The notes under the pieces: generated by a model
Told to the model about the DNA's origin: nothing
Databases searched by the model: none
What the model saw: the letters and a program-made list of their open reading frames with translations, nothing else
Shown: positions 15,628-23,243 of the stretch, piece by piece
Layout: each line of letters begins with the position of its first letter
How positions within the stretch are numbered: position 1 is the first letter of the stretch
Position numbers and translations under genes: made by a program
DNA from: Bacteroidales bacterium
GTDB taxonomy: Bacteria; Bacteroidota; Bacteroidia; Bacteroidales; UBA932
DNA length: 41,619 nt
Direction of reading: 5' to 3'
NCBI GenBank assembly: GCA_012728975.1
Contig: JAAYDZ010000015.1
Coordinates: 1-41,619, forward strand

Positions 15628-16209
15628 ATGAAACAGATTGAACTCAAAGGTGAGCTCAGACCCACCGGCAGTAAAGCAGATGTGAAAAGCATCCGCAGAG
15701 CAGGAAGAGTACCCTGCGTACTTTATGGAGAGGGCGTAGAGAATACCCCTTTCTCAGTTGATGCACAGGATTTGAAGGCTATTACCCACACTCCCAATTC
15801 CTACATCATCAACCTCAATATCGACGGAAAGAACCAACTCGCGATATTTCACGCGGTACAATACCATCCTGTGACTGACGAGGCTCTTCACGTTGACTTC
15901 CTCGCAATATCGGCTGACAAACCGGTAACCATTGATGTTCCCATTGTCCTTACAGGTAGTTCTGAAGGTGTAAAAATGGGTGGAAAACTCATGGTACACT
16001 CACGCAAACTCCGCGTTCGTGGCTTAATAGACGAGCTTCCAGACGAGCTTAAGATTGATGTTACACATCTGCAGTTGGGCAAACAGATTTATGCAGGTAA
16101 ACTTTCATTTGATAAAGTTCAGATCGTTTCCCCGAAAAACACTCTCATCTGTGCTGTCAGATTGACACGTTCAGCTATTGCTGCCGCCGCAGCTAAGGAA
16201 GAAGAATAG
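15628..16209 (+). CDS. rplY: 50S ribosomal protein L25/general stress protein Ctc
   Basis: A 193-aa long-form L25 (CTC type). The N-terminal half (MKQIELKGELRPTG...RAGRVPCVLYGEG) binds 5S rRNA, and the C-terminal beta domain (LAISADKPVTIDVPIVLTGSSEGVKMGG...) is the TL5/CTC extension. An alanine-rich tail, AIAAAAAKEEE, ends it. It is followed after 18 bp by pth on the same strand, a conserved pairing in many bacteria. It has its own promoter and leader. Confidence 0.95.
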   Translation: MKQIELKGELRPTGSKADVKSIRRAGRVPCVLYGEGVENTPFSVDAQDLKAITHTPNSYIINLNIDGKNQLAIFHAVQYHPVTDEALHVDFLAISADKPVTIDVPIVLTGSSEGVKMGGKLMVHSRKLRVRGLIDELPDELKIDVTHLQLGKQIYAGKLSFDKVQIVSPKNTLICAVRLTRSAIAAAAAKEEE

Positions 16210-16227
16210 TCTACTATTTAATAGCCT

Positions 16228-16821
16228 ATGAAGTATCTAGTTGTCGGATTGGGCAATATCGGTGCAGAATACGCCGGAACCCGCCACAATATAGGTTTTA
16301 TGGTATTGGATGCCTGGGCTCAGGCGTCCAATGCCGTATTTAAGGTAGACCGCTATGGAGCGGTTGCCGAAATATCATTCAAAGGCAGAAAATTCATCCT
16401 TCTAAAGCCCTCCACATATGTAAATCTAAGTGGGAAGGCTGTCAATTATTGGCTACAAAAACACAAGCTGACCAAAGAAAAATTAATAGTAGTAGTAGAC
16501 GACCTCGCCTTACCTTTCGGCACACTTCGCATGAGGAAAAAGGGCAGTGACGGTGGCCACAATGGACTGAAACACATCGATTACACGTTGGCATCAAACG
16601 ACTATGCCCGACTTCGCATAGGCATCGGCAACGGAGGTTTCGCTGAAGGCGGTCAGGTAGATTTCGTGCTTGGAGAATTTATTCTTGAAGAGAAACGTCA
16701 ATTGCAAACCGTACTTGATGCGGCAATCAATGCCATCAAATGTTATGGTACAGAGGGTATCGATCAGGCTATGACTCTCTTCAATCACCCATTATCATCA
16801 TCTATAAAGAAAGAGGAATAG
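16228..16821 (+). CDS. pth: Peptidyl-tRNA hydrolase
   Basis: A 197-aa enzyme that releases peptides from prematurely dissociated peptidyl-tRNA. Visible family motifs: VGLGNIGAEYAGTRHNIGF with the catalytic His (TRHN), KPSTYVNLSGKAV, VVVDDLALPFG and KGSDGGHNGLKHI. It is co-transcribed with rplY. Its last 37 bases overlap, tail to tail, the end of the Hsp15-like gene on the other strand. Confidence 0.96.
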   Translation: MKYLVVGLGNIGAEYAGTRHNIGFMVLDAWAQASNAVFKVDRYGAVAEISFKGRKFILLKPSTYVNLSGKAVNYWLQKHKLTKEKLIVVVDDLALPFGTLRMRKKGSDGGHNGLKHIDYTLASNDYARLRIGIGNGGFAEGGQVDFVLGEFILEEKRQLQTVLDAAINAIKCYGTEGIDQAMTLFNHPLSSSIKKEE

Positions 16822-17183
16822 AGCTCGTCCATCTGACGACGTTCCTTTTTAGTGGGCCTCCCTGCTCCCCTATCTCTTTTTATGAAAAATGTCTCAGTCG
16901 GAGCTCTGAGTTTGTCCAATTCGCTCTGAGGAGTAAGGTTCTGAGCATATTTTTCGACCTCTTTGGCTCCTTGACGCTTGTCTAGTGGGCTAAGCACCTT
17001 GTACGTATAGTGTACCGAACCTTTGCGAACGGAGATAGTATCGCCTGTTTTTACCTCTTTCGAGGGCTTTGCTTCGTTACCATTTACGGTCACTTTGCCG
17101 CCCCGACAAGCATCGGTAGCATCTGCACGAGTTTTGAAGACTCTGATAGCCCAGAGATATTTATCTATACGTGTGGAGTCCAT
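16785..17183 (-). CDS. S4-domain RNA-binding heat-shock protein (Hsp15-like)
   Basis: A 132-aa protein that starts with an S4 RNA-binding domain (MDSTRIDKYLWAIRVFKTR...GGKVTVNGNEAKPSKEVKTGD) and ends in a basic/acidic tail (GAGRPTKKERRQMDELY...). In HslR/Hsp15 this domain binds 50S subunits carrying stalled nascent chains. I use the ATG at 17183; the longer open frame upstream is the wrong frame of manA. It lies 4 bp downstream of manA in one unit with the CPBP protease. Its 3' end overlaps pth by 37 bp in the convergent direction. Confidence 0.88.
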   Translation of the reverse strand: MDSTRIDKYLWAIRVFKTRADATDACRGGKVTVNGNEAKPSKEVKTGDTISVRKGSVHYTYKVLSPLDKRQGAKEVEKYAQNLTPQSELDKLRAPTETFFIKRDRGAGRPTKKERRQMDELYSSFFIDDDNG

Positions 17184-17187
17184 GGTA

Positions 17188-18318
17188 TCATGATTTATGG
17201 TTATGTCCGCAGTGGCAATGCTCACCATCTTCCTCGTCACAGTCGGAATCGGAATCACCACAATCTGCGCTGACATTTTCATCGATATAGTCGTCAACCT
17301 CCTCAGCCGGACGGAGCCAAACCTCGAGCAGTAAGGTATCCTTTTCAAGAGGAACTATAAAGAAGTCGTCGAGAGCAGCAGGAATAAGGATAGTACCTCC
17401 CTTTGAAATATCATATGAAACTTTTTTCCCTCCTTCCATTATCTGGAATGAGGCAGAGCCCTGAGTGCAGATATATATGATGAAGCTGTCATAGCGTTCA
17501 GTATAGATGTGCCGGGATTCCTGCAGGTCAACCGCACTGATTATGAAGTTGTCACTCTCAACCAAGGGTCCACGGGTGGTATCTGTCGGTATTACCAGCG
17601 ATGAGAGATTACTCGCAGAGTAGTCAATACAATCAATAGCCTCCTCCAGATGCATTTCCCGGGCGGTTTTGGGGTCAAACTCACGTTCCCAATCGTAGAG
17701 ACGGAATGTAATATCCGAAGGTTGCTGGATTTCGACCAATCTTATGCCACCTGCTGCGGAATGCACAGTACCCGGTTTGATATGGAAGTTATCTCCCTTA
17801 CGTGGACGAATCTCATTGAGCAGCTGAACAACGGTACCATCCTTACACTTATCATAAAATTCTGTAGCTGTAACCTTCCTTTTGAATCCGAGATAGATTC
17901 GTGCACTATCATCCGCGTCCAAAATATGCCAGAACTCCTCTTTACCATAGTTATCGTAGCGTTCCAAGGCAATTTCGTCATCGGGATGAACTTGCACGGA
18001 AATATCTTTACTTATATCAAGCAACTTGACAAGTACCGGAAACTGTAGATTGTACATATCAAACACCTTGTCCCCTACCAGATCGCCAAGATAGGTCTCA
18101 AGCACATCAAAAAGGGAATTTTCAGCAAGAAAGCCCTCGCTAACCACATTGCTCTCATCACCCAGATCAGCAATCTCCCAGGACTCTCCGATATGGGAGA
18201 GATCTATTTCTTCTTCGGGACCGGGATGTTTGGAATACTCTTTAGCCAGGCGATTACCGCCCCAGATTTTAGTTTTTAGAATCGGCTGAAATTTCAGCGG
18301 ATAGAGTTTTTTGACCAT
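17188..18318 (-). CDS. manA: Class I mannose-6-phosphate isomerase with Cys/His-rich tail
   Basis: A 376-aa zinc enzyme interconverting mannose-6-P and fructose-6-P. Family motifs: PLKFQPILKTKIWGG, SVQVHPDDEIA (His111), KPGTVHSAAGGIRLVEIQQ and FRLYDW. The last roughly 36 residues (341-376) are unusual: very acidic and then Cys/His-rich, ending DGEHCHCGHNHKS, a probable metal-binding appendage like those on metal-handling proteins. The start at 18318 overlaps the CPBP gene by 50 bp on the same strand, suggesting coupled translation, and the Hsp15-like gene follows 4 bp after the stop. The N-terminal motif supports this start. Confidence 0.92.
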   Translation of the reverse strand: MVKKLYPLKFQPILKTKIWGGNRLAKEYSKHPGPEEEIDLSHIGESWEIADLGDESNVVSEGFLAENSLFDVLETYLGDLVGDKVFDMYNLQFPVLVKLLDISKDISVQVHPDDEIALERYDNYGKEEFWHILDADDSARIYLGFKRKVTATEFYDKCKDGTVVQLLNEIRPRKGDNFHIKPGTVHSAAGGIRLVEIQQPSDITFRLYDWEREFDPKTAREMHLEEAIDCIDYSASNLSSLVIPTDTTRGPLVESDNFIISAVDLQESRHIYTERYDSFIIYICTQGSASFQIMEGGKKVSYDISKGGTILIPAALDDFFIVPLEKDTLLLEVWLRPAEEVDDYIDENVSADCGDSDSDCDEEDGEHCHCGHNHKS

Positions 18319-19153
18319 CAGTAGAATTAAGTTTCTTTATAAACAATAATGTAATACAAGTGAACACAATAATTGCAACAGCATAGGTAAATGCATACCA
18401 ACCGGTGCTAAGCATATCCAAAAGTGCAACATCAATGGGTAGGTCAGGAAAAAGTCTGGCCATAATCATCGCTGAGAAATTATTGACAAAATGAAGAAAG
18501 ATGACCAACCAAATTGAGCGGCTCTTCCAGTATATCCAGCCAAAAAATGCTCCCAGGGCGAAGGCCGGTATTGCCTGCCAGGGATTGAGATGTAGTAATG
18601 CAAACAGAAATGCAGACCAGAGAATCGCTTTGATAGGAGAAATATGCTCTAGCATTCCTCTTAGCATCATGCCTCTACATAGAAACTCCTCACAAAGCGG
18701 CGCAAGAATGATAACAGAAATAAATGAATCTACTGGAGAAGATTTATAAAACAGCATCTCAAATAGCTCTTTTATACTGTCAGGCATGGGTATGAGCGTA
18801 ACCAAAGGTTCGATAATGACTGAAATGCATAGGGTGGCAAGGCCTGCAAGAAAAAACACCAGAACCGGATGCAATGAGCCAAAAGATGGGCTATTAATCT
18901 TGCGTGGTACATTCAGTTCGACAACTTCATATTTTTGATACTCCATCTTCACCTTGAAATAGATAAAAACGAAGACGGGTAACATTGCACAGATATAAAA
19001 AACTGAAGTCGATCCCCAGAAAACGGAGTTAACTGCAACCAGCTTAGGAATAGCACCTAAGAACGACCCTAGAAACACAAAAATGAGTACCAAAAGCAAG
19101 CTCTGGCCTATAGAAGGGGCATAATAACGCAGGTTCCGCAGTATCAACATCAT
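18269..19153 (-). CDS. CPBP family intramembrane glutamic endopeptidase
   Basis: A 294-aa polytopic membrane protein with about seven or eight helices. The CPBP/ABI domain carries EEFLCRGMMLRGML (EExxxR), a FALLHL segment and HFVNNFSAM, supplying the conserved Glu and His residues of this Rce1-like family. The substrate is unknown; bacterial members act in bacteriocin self-immunity, prenyl-protein-type processing or signalling. It is the first gene of a unit with manA and the Hsp15-like gene. Its promoter interleaves with that of the divergent divIC-like gene. Confidence 0.88.
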   Translation of the reverse strand: MMLILRNLRYYAPSIGQSLLLVLIFVFLGSFLGAIPKLVAVNSVFWGSTSVFYICAMLPVFVFIYFKVKMEYQKYEVVELNVPRKINSPSFGSLHPVLVFFLAGLATLCISVIIEPLVTLIPMPDSIKELFEMLFYKSSPVDSFISVIILAPLCEEFLCRGMMLRGMLEHISPIKAILWSAFLFALLHLNPWQAIPAFALGAFFGWIYWKSRSIWLVIFLHFVNNFSAMIMARLFPDLPIDVALLDMLSTGWYAFTYAVAIIVFTCITLLFIKKLNSTDGQKTLSAEISADSKN

Positions 19154-19163
19154 CTCTTTTTTA

Positions 19164-19194
19164 TTTCAAAATTACTATTATTTGACTACTTTTG
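19164..19194 (+). promoter_or_regulatory. divIC-like gene promoter (TTTC-N19-TACTTTTG)
   Basis: TTTC at 19164-19167 and TACTTTTG at 19187-19194, spacer 19 bp. The predicted start at about 19200 fits the ATG at 19212 and argues against the TTG at 19182 as the start codon. Confidence 0.65.
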
Positions 19195-19198
19195 CAAA
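19167..19198 (-). promoter_or_regulatory. CPBP-operon promoter (TTTG-N20-TAATTTTG)
   Basis: On the minus strand TTTG (19198-19195) and TAATTTTG (19174-19167) are 20 bp apart. The element overlaps the divergent divIC promoter almost completely; transcription would begin about 8 nt before the CPBP ATG at 19153. Confidence 0.65.
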
Positions 19199-19211
19199 AA
19201 AAGAAACGGCA

Positions 19212-19535
19212 ATGAGATTGTGGAACAACTTTCTGGAATTCAGACAAAGGATCTTGTCACACAAAGTGTGGCGGATAGTCTTCAGCAAGTATACCATAGT
19301 CACCTTAATTTTCCTGCTCTTTCTGTTGTGTGATACAAATAACATAGCACAATGGTTCAAGACCGGATCAACCCTCCGTTCCCAGGAGCGCCAGATCAGA
19401 ACCTACCGTGAAGAGATAAAACAAACTGAAGAGCAGTTAACTACTCTCCAGTCAAAAAAAGATTCTATCGAAAGTTTCGCCCGCGAAAAATACTACTTTC
19501 TTGAAGATGGCGAAACCGTTTACATTGTAGAATAA
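19212..19535 (+). CDS. Septum formation initiator family protein (FtsB/DivIC-like)
   Basis: A 107-aa bitopic membrane protein: a basic N-terminus, one membrane helix (about 26-43, VTLIFLLFLLC), then a coiled coil (RSQERQIRTYREEIKQTEEQLTTLQSKKDSI) and the conserved FAREKYYFLEDGETVYIVE end typical of DivIC/FtsB. These proteins scaffold FtsL/FtsQ and activate septal peptidoglycan synthesis. The start at 19212 is chosen because the promoter's -7 element overlaps the more upstream TTG frame. The 3' end faces the symporter gene with an 11-bp gap and no visible terminator. Confidence 0.88.
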   Translation: MRLWNNFLEFRQRILSHKVWRIVFSKYTIVTLIFLLFLLCDTNNIAQWFKTGSTLRSQERQIRTYREEIKQTEEQLTTLQSKKDSIESFAREKYYFLEDGETVYIVE

Positions 19536-19546
19536 TCCTCATTTAA

Positions 19547-20935
19547 TCAGATCATGGGAATTTCATCGGTGTCTTCTTCATCTAGGCGATTTTCCCAGAG
19601 ATATTTTCTTGTCTCCCGGACAATCACCCCGGAAAGCAACAGAACTGATACTAAGTTAGGTATGGCCATAAAGGCATTGGTGATATCTGAAATATTCCAA
19701 ACCAGATTGAGAGACATCACAGAGCCCATATAGACTCCAACAATCCACACACACCTGTAAATCCATATCACAATGCGTGACAGTTTAAAGTTGTGGCCAC
19801 AGAGATACTCAATAGCCCTCTCGCCATAATAGGCCCATCCGAGTATAGTGGAATATGCGAAAGTAAAAATCCCAAATGCAAGTATAAAGGGACCAACAAC
19901 AGGGATCTTGCTGAAAGCGGCCTGAGTCAGAGCTGCACCCTGTGTATGATCAATATCGGGATAGGCAATGATACTGCTCACAAGCACAAGACCTGTGATA
20001 AAACAGACTACCACTGTATCCCAAAAAGTACCGGTGGAGGAGACAAGAGCCTGGCGGACGGGGTTGCGGGTCTTCGCAGCGGCAGCTACAATAGGCGCAG
20101 AACCAAGACCGGACTCATTGGAGAAAAGTCCACGAGCAATACCATAACGACAGGCCATCAAAACCGTTGTGCCGACAAATCCACCTCCTGCAGCACGTGC
20201 ACTGAAGGCCGATTTAAATATGAGTATTAGTGCCTCACCAAGATAATTCCAGTTGAGAGTAAGGATCACAAAACATCCCAACACATATACAATTGCCATG
20301 AAGGGAACTAGGGCTGAGCAGACATTGGCTATACCCTTAACTCCAAAAACGATAACCAGCATCACCAAAGTCGAAAGAATAATTGCTACCAAGGTCTTAC
20401 TAATGTCAAAGGTCTCGCCAAGGAGCAGTGATATGGAGTTTGCCTGCACAGTATTACCTATACCGAAGGCTGCAATGGCAGTAAAAATAGCAAAAAGCAC
20501 TCCCAACCACTTCATATTCAGACCTCTCTCAAGGGCATACATCGGCCCCCCGAGCATTGTGCCACTCTTAGTCTTGACACGGTACTTGACTGCCAGAAGC
20601 CCCTCAGAATACTTAGTAGCTATACCGAATACACCGGTAATCCAAACCCAGAAAACCGCTCCGGGGCCTCCTAGAGAAACGGCAGTGGCAACTCCCACTA
20701 TGTTTCCCGTACCGATGGTGGCAGCAAGGGAGGTCATAAGCGCTCCAAACTGACTCACATCACCTGAGGCTCCTTTGTCTTTTTGGAAAGAAAGCTTGAT
20801 TGCCTTGAAAAGTTTCAGCTGGGGAAATTTGAGGCGAATTGTCATGAAAATGTGGGTTCCAAGCAGCATTATAATCATTGGCCAACCCCAGATAAATGAA
20901 GAAAAGCTGGAAATAATCTCGGCAAAATTATTCAT
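19547..20935 (-). CDS. Alanine/glycine:cation symporter family protein (AGCS)
   Basis: A 462-aa inner-membrane transporter with about eleven helices. Family motifs include SFQKDKGASGDVSQFGALMTSLAATIGTGNIVGVATA, GGPGAVFWVWITGVFGIATKYSEGLLAVKYR, RGLFSNESGLGSAPI and the conserved segment around TFAYSTILGWAYYGE. It imports alanine or glycine with Na+ or H+. It is a single gene whose promoter shares a perfect palindrome with the divergent S41 peptidase. It fits a peptide/amino-acid-using physiology together with the neighbouring peptidases. Confidence 0.93.
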   Translation of the reverse strand: MNNFAEIISSFSSFIWGWPMIIMLLGTHIFMTIRLKFPQLKLFKAIKLSFQKDKGASGDVSQFGALMTSLAATIGTGNIVGVATAVSLGGPGAVFWVWITGVFGIATKYSEGLLAVKYRVKTKSGTMLGGPMYALERGLNMKWLGVLFAIFTAIAAFGIGNTVQANSISLLLGETFDISKTLVAIILSTLVMLVIVFGVKGIANVCSALVPFMAIVYVLGCFVILTLNWNYLGEALILIFKSAFSARAAGGGFVGTTVLMACRYGIARGLFSNESGLGSAPIVAAAAKTRNPVRQALVSSTGTFWDTVVVCFITGLVLVSSIIAYPDIDHTQGAALTQAAFSKIPVVGPFILAFGIFTFAYSTILGWAYYGERAIEYLCGHNFKLSRIVIWIYRCVWIVGVYMGSVMSLNLVWNISDITNAFMAIPNLVSVLLLSGVIVRETRKYLWENRLDEEDTDEIPMI

Positions 20936-20971
20936 ACAACAGAAAAAAGATATTTGTGAAGAGTTTTTTTA

Positions 20972-20987
20972 TATCTTTGCAAAGATA
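20972..20987. promoter_or_regulatory. Palindromic divergent -7 elements (symporter / S41 peptidase)
   Basis: TATCTTTGCAAAGATA is a perfect 16-bp palindrome, giving one TATCTTTG on each strand, back to back. The plus copy would start the S41 transcript about 32 nt before its ATG; the minus copy would start the symporter transcript about 39 nt before its ATG. No good TTTG at -33 was found for either. Confidence 0.6.
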
Positions 20988-21017
20988 GAGAAATGATTTA
21001 ATTCTAAAAAAAGAATA

Positions 21018-22445
21018 ATGAACCGAAAGATACTGTTCAACACACTTGCAATTATTTTTGCAACGTTATTGCTTTCTTCATCCAGTTGTAAGGATCCTGT
21101 AAATCCCGAGCCACCTCCCGAAACGAAAGACCCCGATTACTTTGCCAAGGTCTTTTTGAGAAGGGAATATATGGATGTATACTATTATTGGTACAAGGAT
21201 GTCAAAAGTACCAACGCAAAGCTTGATCCTCTCAAATACGATATCTATGAGTTCTTTGACGAGATGCTCTACGTCAAGGATAGATGGAGCTGGATGACAG
21301 ACAAAGAAAGTTATCTCAAAAGCGAAGAGGGTACTGTTACCGGCACCTATGGCGCAAGTATTTCACAACCGATAAAATATTATGGCGATTACGATGTAAA
21401 AGTGCGGCTTGTCTATCCCAACTCTCCTTTCGCTAAAGAAGGTGTTACTAGAGGGTGGACTCTTACAGCAATAGGAGGCACAGCCACGATGGAACTCATC
21501 AGAGCAGGCAAGTTCAATAGCGAATACAACAAAAGTCCACAGCAGTTTACATTTACTGATACGGAAGGCAACTCACACACCTTTACTACAACGGCCGCCA
21601 CAACACTTAGCACAAGAAGTGTTCTGGTGACCAAAGTTTTCACCAGTGAAGATTTTGAGGGATTGACATCTCCTGTCGGATATATGCATTACCTCAAGTT
21701 CAACGCCAATATGCTGAATGACATTGACAATGCAATGCAATCATTCAGGGAAGCCGGCGTGAAACATCTTATCCTGGATTTGAGATATAACGGAGGCGGT
21801 GACGGCCGTGCCAGTCAGCACCTTGTAGACTACGTGGCCCCTAAATCCGCAATCGGAGAAACCTATGTAATCCGCAAACACAATGACCTTCTTGCCTCAC
21901 AAGACCAGTATTCCAAGATCCAAGGCATAGCAGGTTCTCTTGAACTTGATGCCCTCTATTTTATCACTGGCAAAGGCAGTGCCTCCGCAAGTGAAATGGT
22001 TCTTAACGGTCTGGAGCCTCTAATGGATGTAAGACATGTTGGTGATACTACATATGGTAAGCCCAACGGAATGTATGTATTGATGTACCCGGGCGAGAAT
22101 GCCGATTACACCAGATACAACAAAGGTGATTATAGCAAACTGAAATGGGTATTCCTCCCCATTTGCTTTTATAATCAGAACAAGGATTTTCGCGATATTC
22201 CTGACGAAGGCATTGCGCCGGCTAACTACCGTCCAGATGATCTTTACCACGATTTCGACACTTCCGAGGACAATATTAAAGCCTGTCTGACACATATAGT
22301 TTCCGGCACTTATCCTCCACTGCCGGATAAGCCGACTAAAGCCATGACAAAAACATCAGTGCAAAGACCGGTTAAGATCGCTCTCACACAAGAGGAGAAG
22401 GACCCCAAATATGGCTCATACACAATACCTTGGAAAAATCGTTAA
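21018..22445 (+). CDS. S41 family (C-terminal processing) peptidase lipoprotein
   Basis: A 475-aa exported serine peptidase. The signal peptide ends in the lipobox SSSC (Cys24), followed by a Pro-rich linker (DPVNPEPPPETKDP). An N-terminal helical domain (about 40-100) precedes a PDZ-like domain (about 110-180), then the S41 catalytic domain with LRYNGGGDGRASQHL, GKGSASASEM (catalytic Ser about 325) and GDTTYGKPNG (catalytic Lys). CTP-like enzymes in Bacteroidetes act on secreted peptides; this one is probably surface or periplasmic. Its promoter is the divergent palindrome at 20972-20987. Confidence 0.9.
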   Translation: MNRKILFNTLAIIFATLLLSSSSCKDPVNPEPPPETKDPDYFAKVFLRREYMDVYYYWYKDVKSTNAKLDPLKYDIYEFFDEMLYVKDRWSWMTDKESYLKSEEGTVTGTYGASISQPIKYYGDYDVKVRLVYPNSPFAKEGVTRGWTLTAIGGTATMELIRAGKFNSEYNKSPQQFTFTDTEGNSHTFTTTAATTLSTRSVLVTKVFTSEDFEGLTSPVGYMHYLKFNANMLNDIDNAMQSFREAGVKHLILDLRYNGGGDGRASQHLVDYVAPKSAIGETYVIRKHNDLLASQDQYSKIQGIAGSLELDALYFITGKGSASASEMVLNGLEPLMDVRHVGDTTYGKPNGMYVLMYPGENADYTRYNKGDYSKLKWVFLPICFYNQNKDFRDIPDEGIAPANYRPDDLYHDFDTSEDNIKACLTHIVSGTYPPLPDKPTKAMTKTSVQRPVKIALTQEEKDPKYGSYTIPWKNR

Positions 22446-22490
22446 TTGCTAAAAAATTAAAATATTTTTTATTTATTGAAAAATTATTCC

Positions 22491-22498
22491 TAACTTTC
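22491..22498 (+). promoter_or_regulatory. Weak -7 element before the histone H1-like gene
   Basis: TAACTTTC differs from TAnnTTTG in the last base; it lies 34 nt before the ATG at 22533. Together with the downstream terminator it would make the gene an independent transcript. Confidence 0.4.
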
Positions 22499-22532
22499 CG
22501 AAAATATTTATTCACCTAACAACTATAATTAT

Positions 22533-22706
22533 ATGAAAGAATTACTTGACGCAATCAAAGCTGAAATTGAAGTTTTCTCCAAGAACGCTGAAGCTCAGCT
22601 TGTTAAGGGCAACAAAGCTGCTGGCACACGTGCAAGGAAAGCTGCTTTGAACTTAAGCAAAATGATGAAAGAATTCAGAAAGGTATCTATGGACGCTTCC
22701 AGGTAA
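22533..22706 (+). CDS. Histone H1-like DNA-binding mini-protein
   Basis: A 57-aa protein read by hand: MKELLDAIKAEIEVFSKNAE, then AQLVKGNKAAGTRARKAALN and LSKMMKEFRKVSMDASR. The central KGNKAAGTRARKA is the hallmark of the short histone H1/Hc1-like proteins found in Bacteroidales, thought to bind DNA as nucleoid-associated proteins. Two predicted helices flank the basic Gly-containing turn. It is flanked by its own weak promoter and a very strong hairpin terminator, as expected for an abundant small protein. Chromosomal function in this group is not established. Confidence 0.85.
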   Translation: MKELLDAIKAEIEVFSKNAEAQLVKGNKAAGTRARKAALNLSKMMKEFRKVSMDASR

Positions 22707-22727
22707 CCTTTGGTTGTCCGAAAGATT

Positions 22728-22762
22728 AAGGGGTGTTCGATGCGAACACCCCTTTTGTTTTT
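22728..22762 (+). terminator. Strong Rho-independent terminator after the H1-like gene
   Basis: AAGGGGTGTTCG (22728-22739) pairs perfectly over 12 bp with CGAACACCCCTT (22743-22754) around a 3-nt loop, followed by TTGTTTTT. It also lies between two convergent genes. Confidence 0.92.
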
Positions 22763-22771
22763 ACTAATCAT

Positions 22772-23242
22772 TCACCCCTCTAATATGATACCCGTCTTCT
22801 GGAGTTCGTTCCATAGCCAGACGGTACGACCTTTAATCTGAACTACGACGAGCTTGACAATAAGGATGGTTTCTTCACCTTTATCCCTGGTATAGGTGAT
22901 ATTGCAAATGACCTCCTGGTCTACCACAGCGGGGAGGTCGCTCATAAATGCGATATGTACATACATTATCTGGTCATCGCTCTGCATACGATAAGTCCTT
23001 CGTTTTTCATTGAATGATTTCTGGAATGTATCTTCAGCATAGCGGACAACGCAAGCACCCTTAACATAAAGTCCTTCGTAAGTATTGGCCATAAAGGCTT
23101 TTTTCTCAAACGAATCAGTTGGAGTAGGAAATGTTATGGGTGGCGGTTCAGGTCCGGGACAGGAAATCGCCATAGTCACTGCTGTTATTAATAGCAGCAA
23201 TAACCTTGTAAAAAATGACCATATCCTCTCTTTAGAAATCAT
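22772..23242 (-). CDS. Hypothetical lipoprotein downstream of M6 peptidase
   Basis: A 156-aa protein of unrecognised family. It has a hydrophobic N-terminus with lipobox AISC (Cys28), a Pro-rich linker (PGPEPPPITFPTPTD) and a mainly beta-strand-rich domain of about 105 residues (TYEGLYVKGACVVRY..., VICNITYTRDKGEETILIVKLVV). It begins 1 bp after the M6 peptidase stop, so the two are almost certainly co-transcribed and may act together on the cell surface. The sequence shows no catalytic motif. A role as inhibitor, chaperone or binding partner of the peptidase is only a guess. Confidence 0.7.
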   Translation of the reverse strand: MISKERIWSFFTRLLLLLITAVTMAISCPGPEPPPITFPTPTDSFEKKAFMANTYEGLYVKGACVVRYAEDTFQKSFNEKRRTYRMQSDDQIMYVHIAFMSDLPAVVDQEVICNITYTRDKGEETILIVKLVVVQIKGRTVWLWNELQKTGIILEG

Positions 23243-23243
23243 A

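Noticed and set aside
17184-17348. Upstream extension of the Hsp15-like gene
   Set aside because: It uses the manA 3' end in a second frame; the S4 domain begins at the ATG at 17183.
20253-20753. Plus-strand 166-codon frame opposite the symporter
   Set aside because: The low-complexity Thr/Pro/Ile translation is typical of antisense to a membrane protein; no promoter or homology features.
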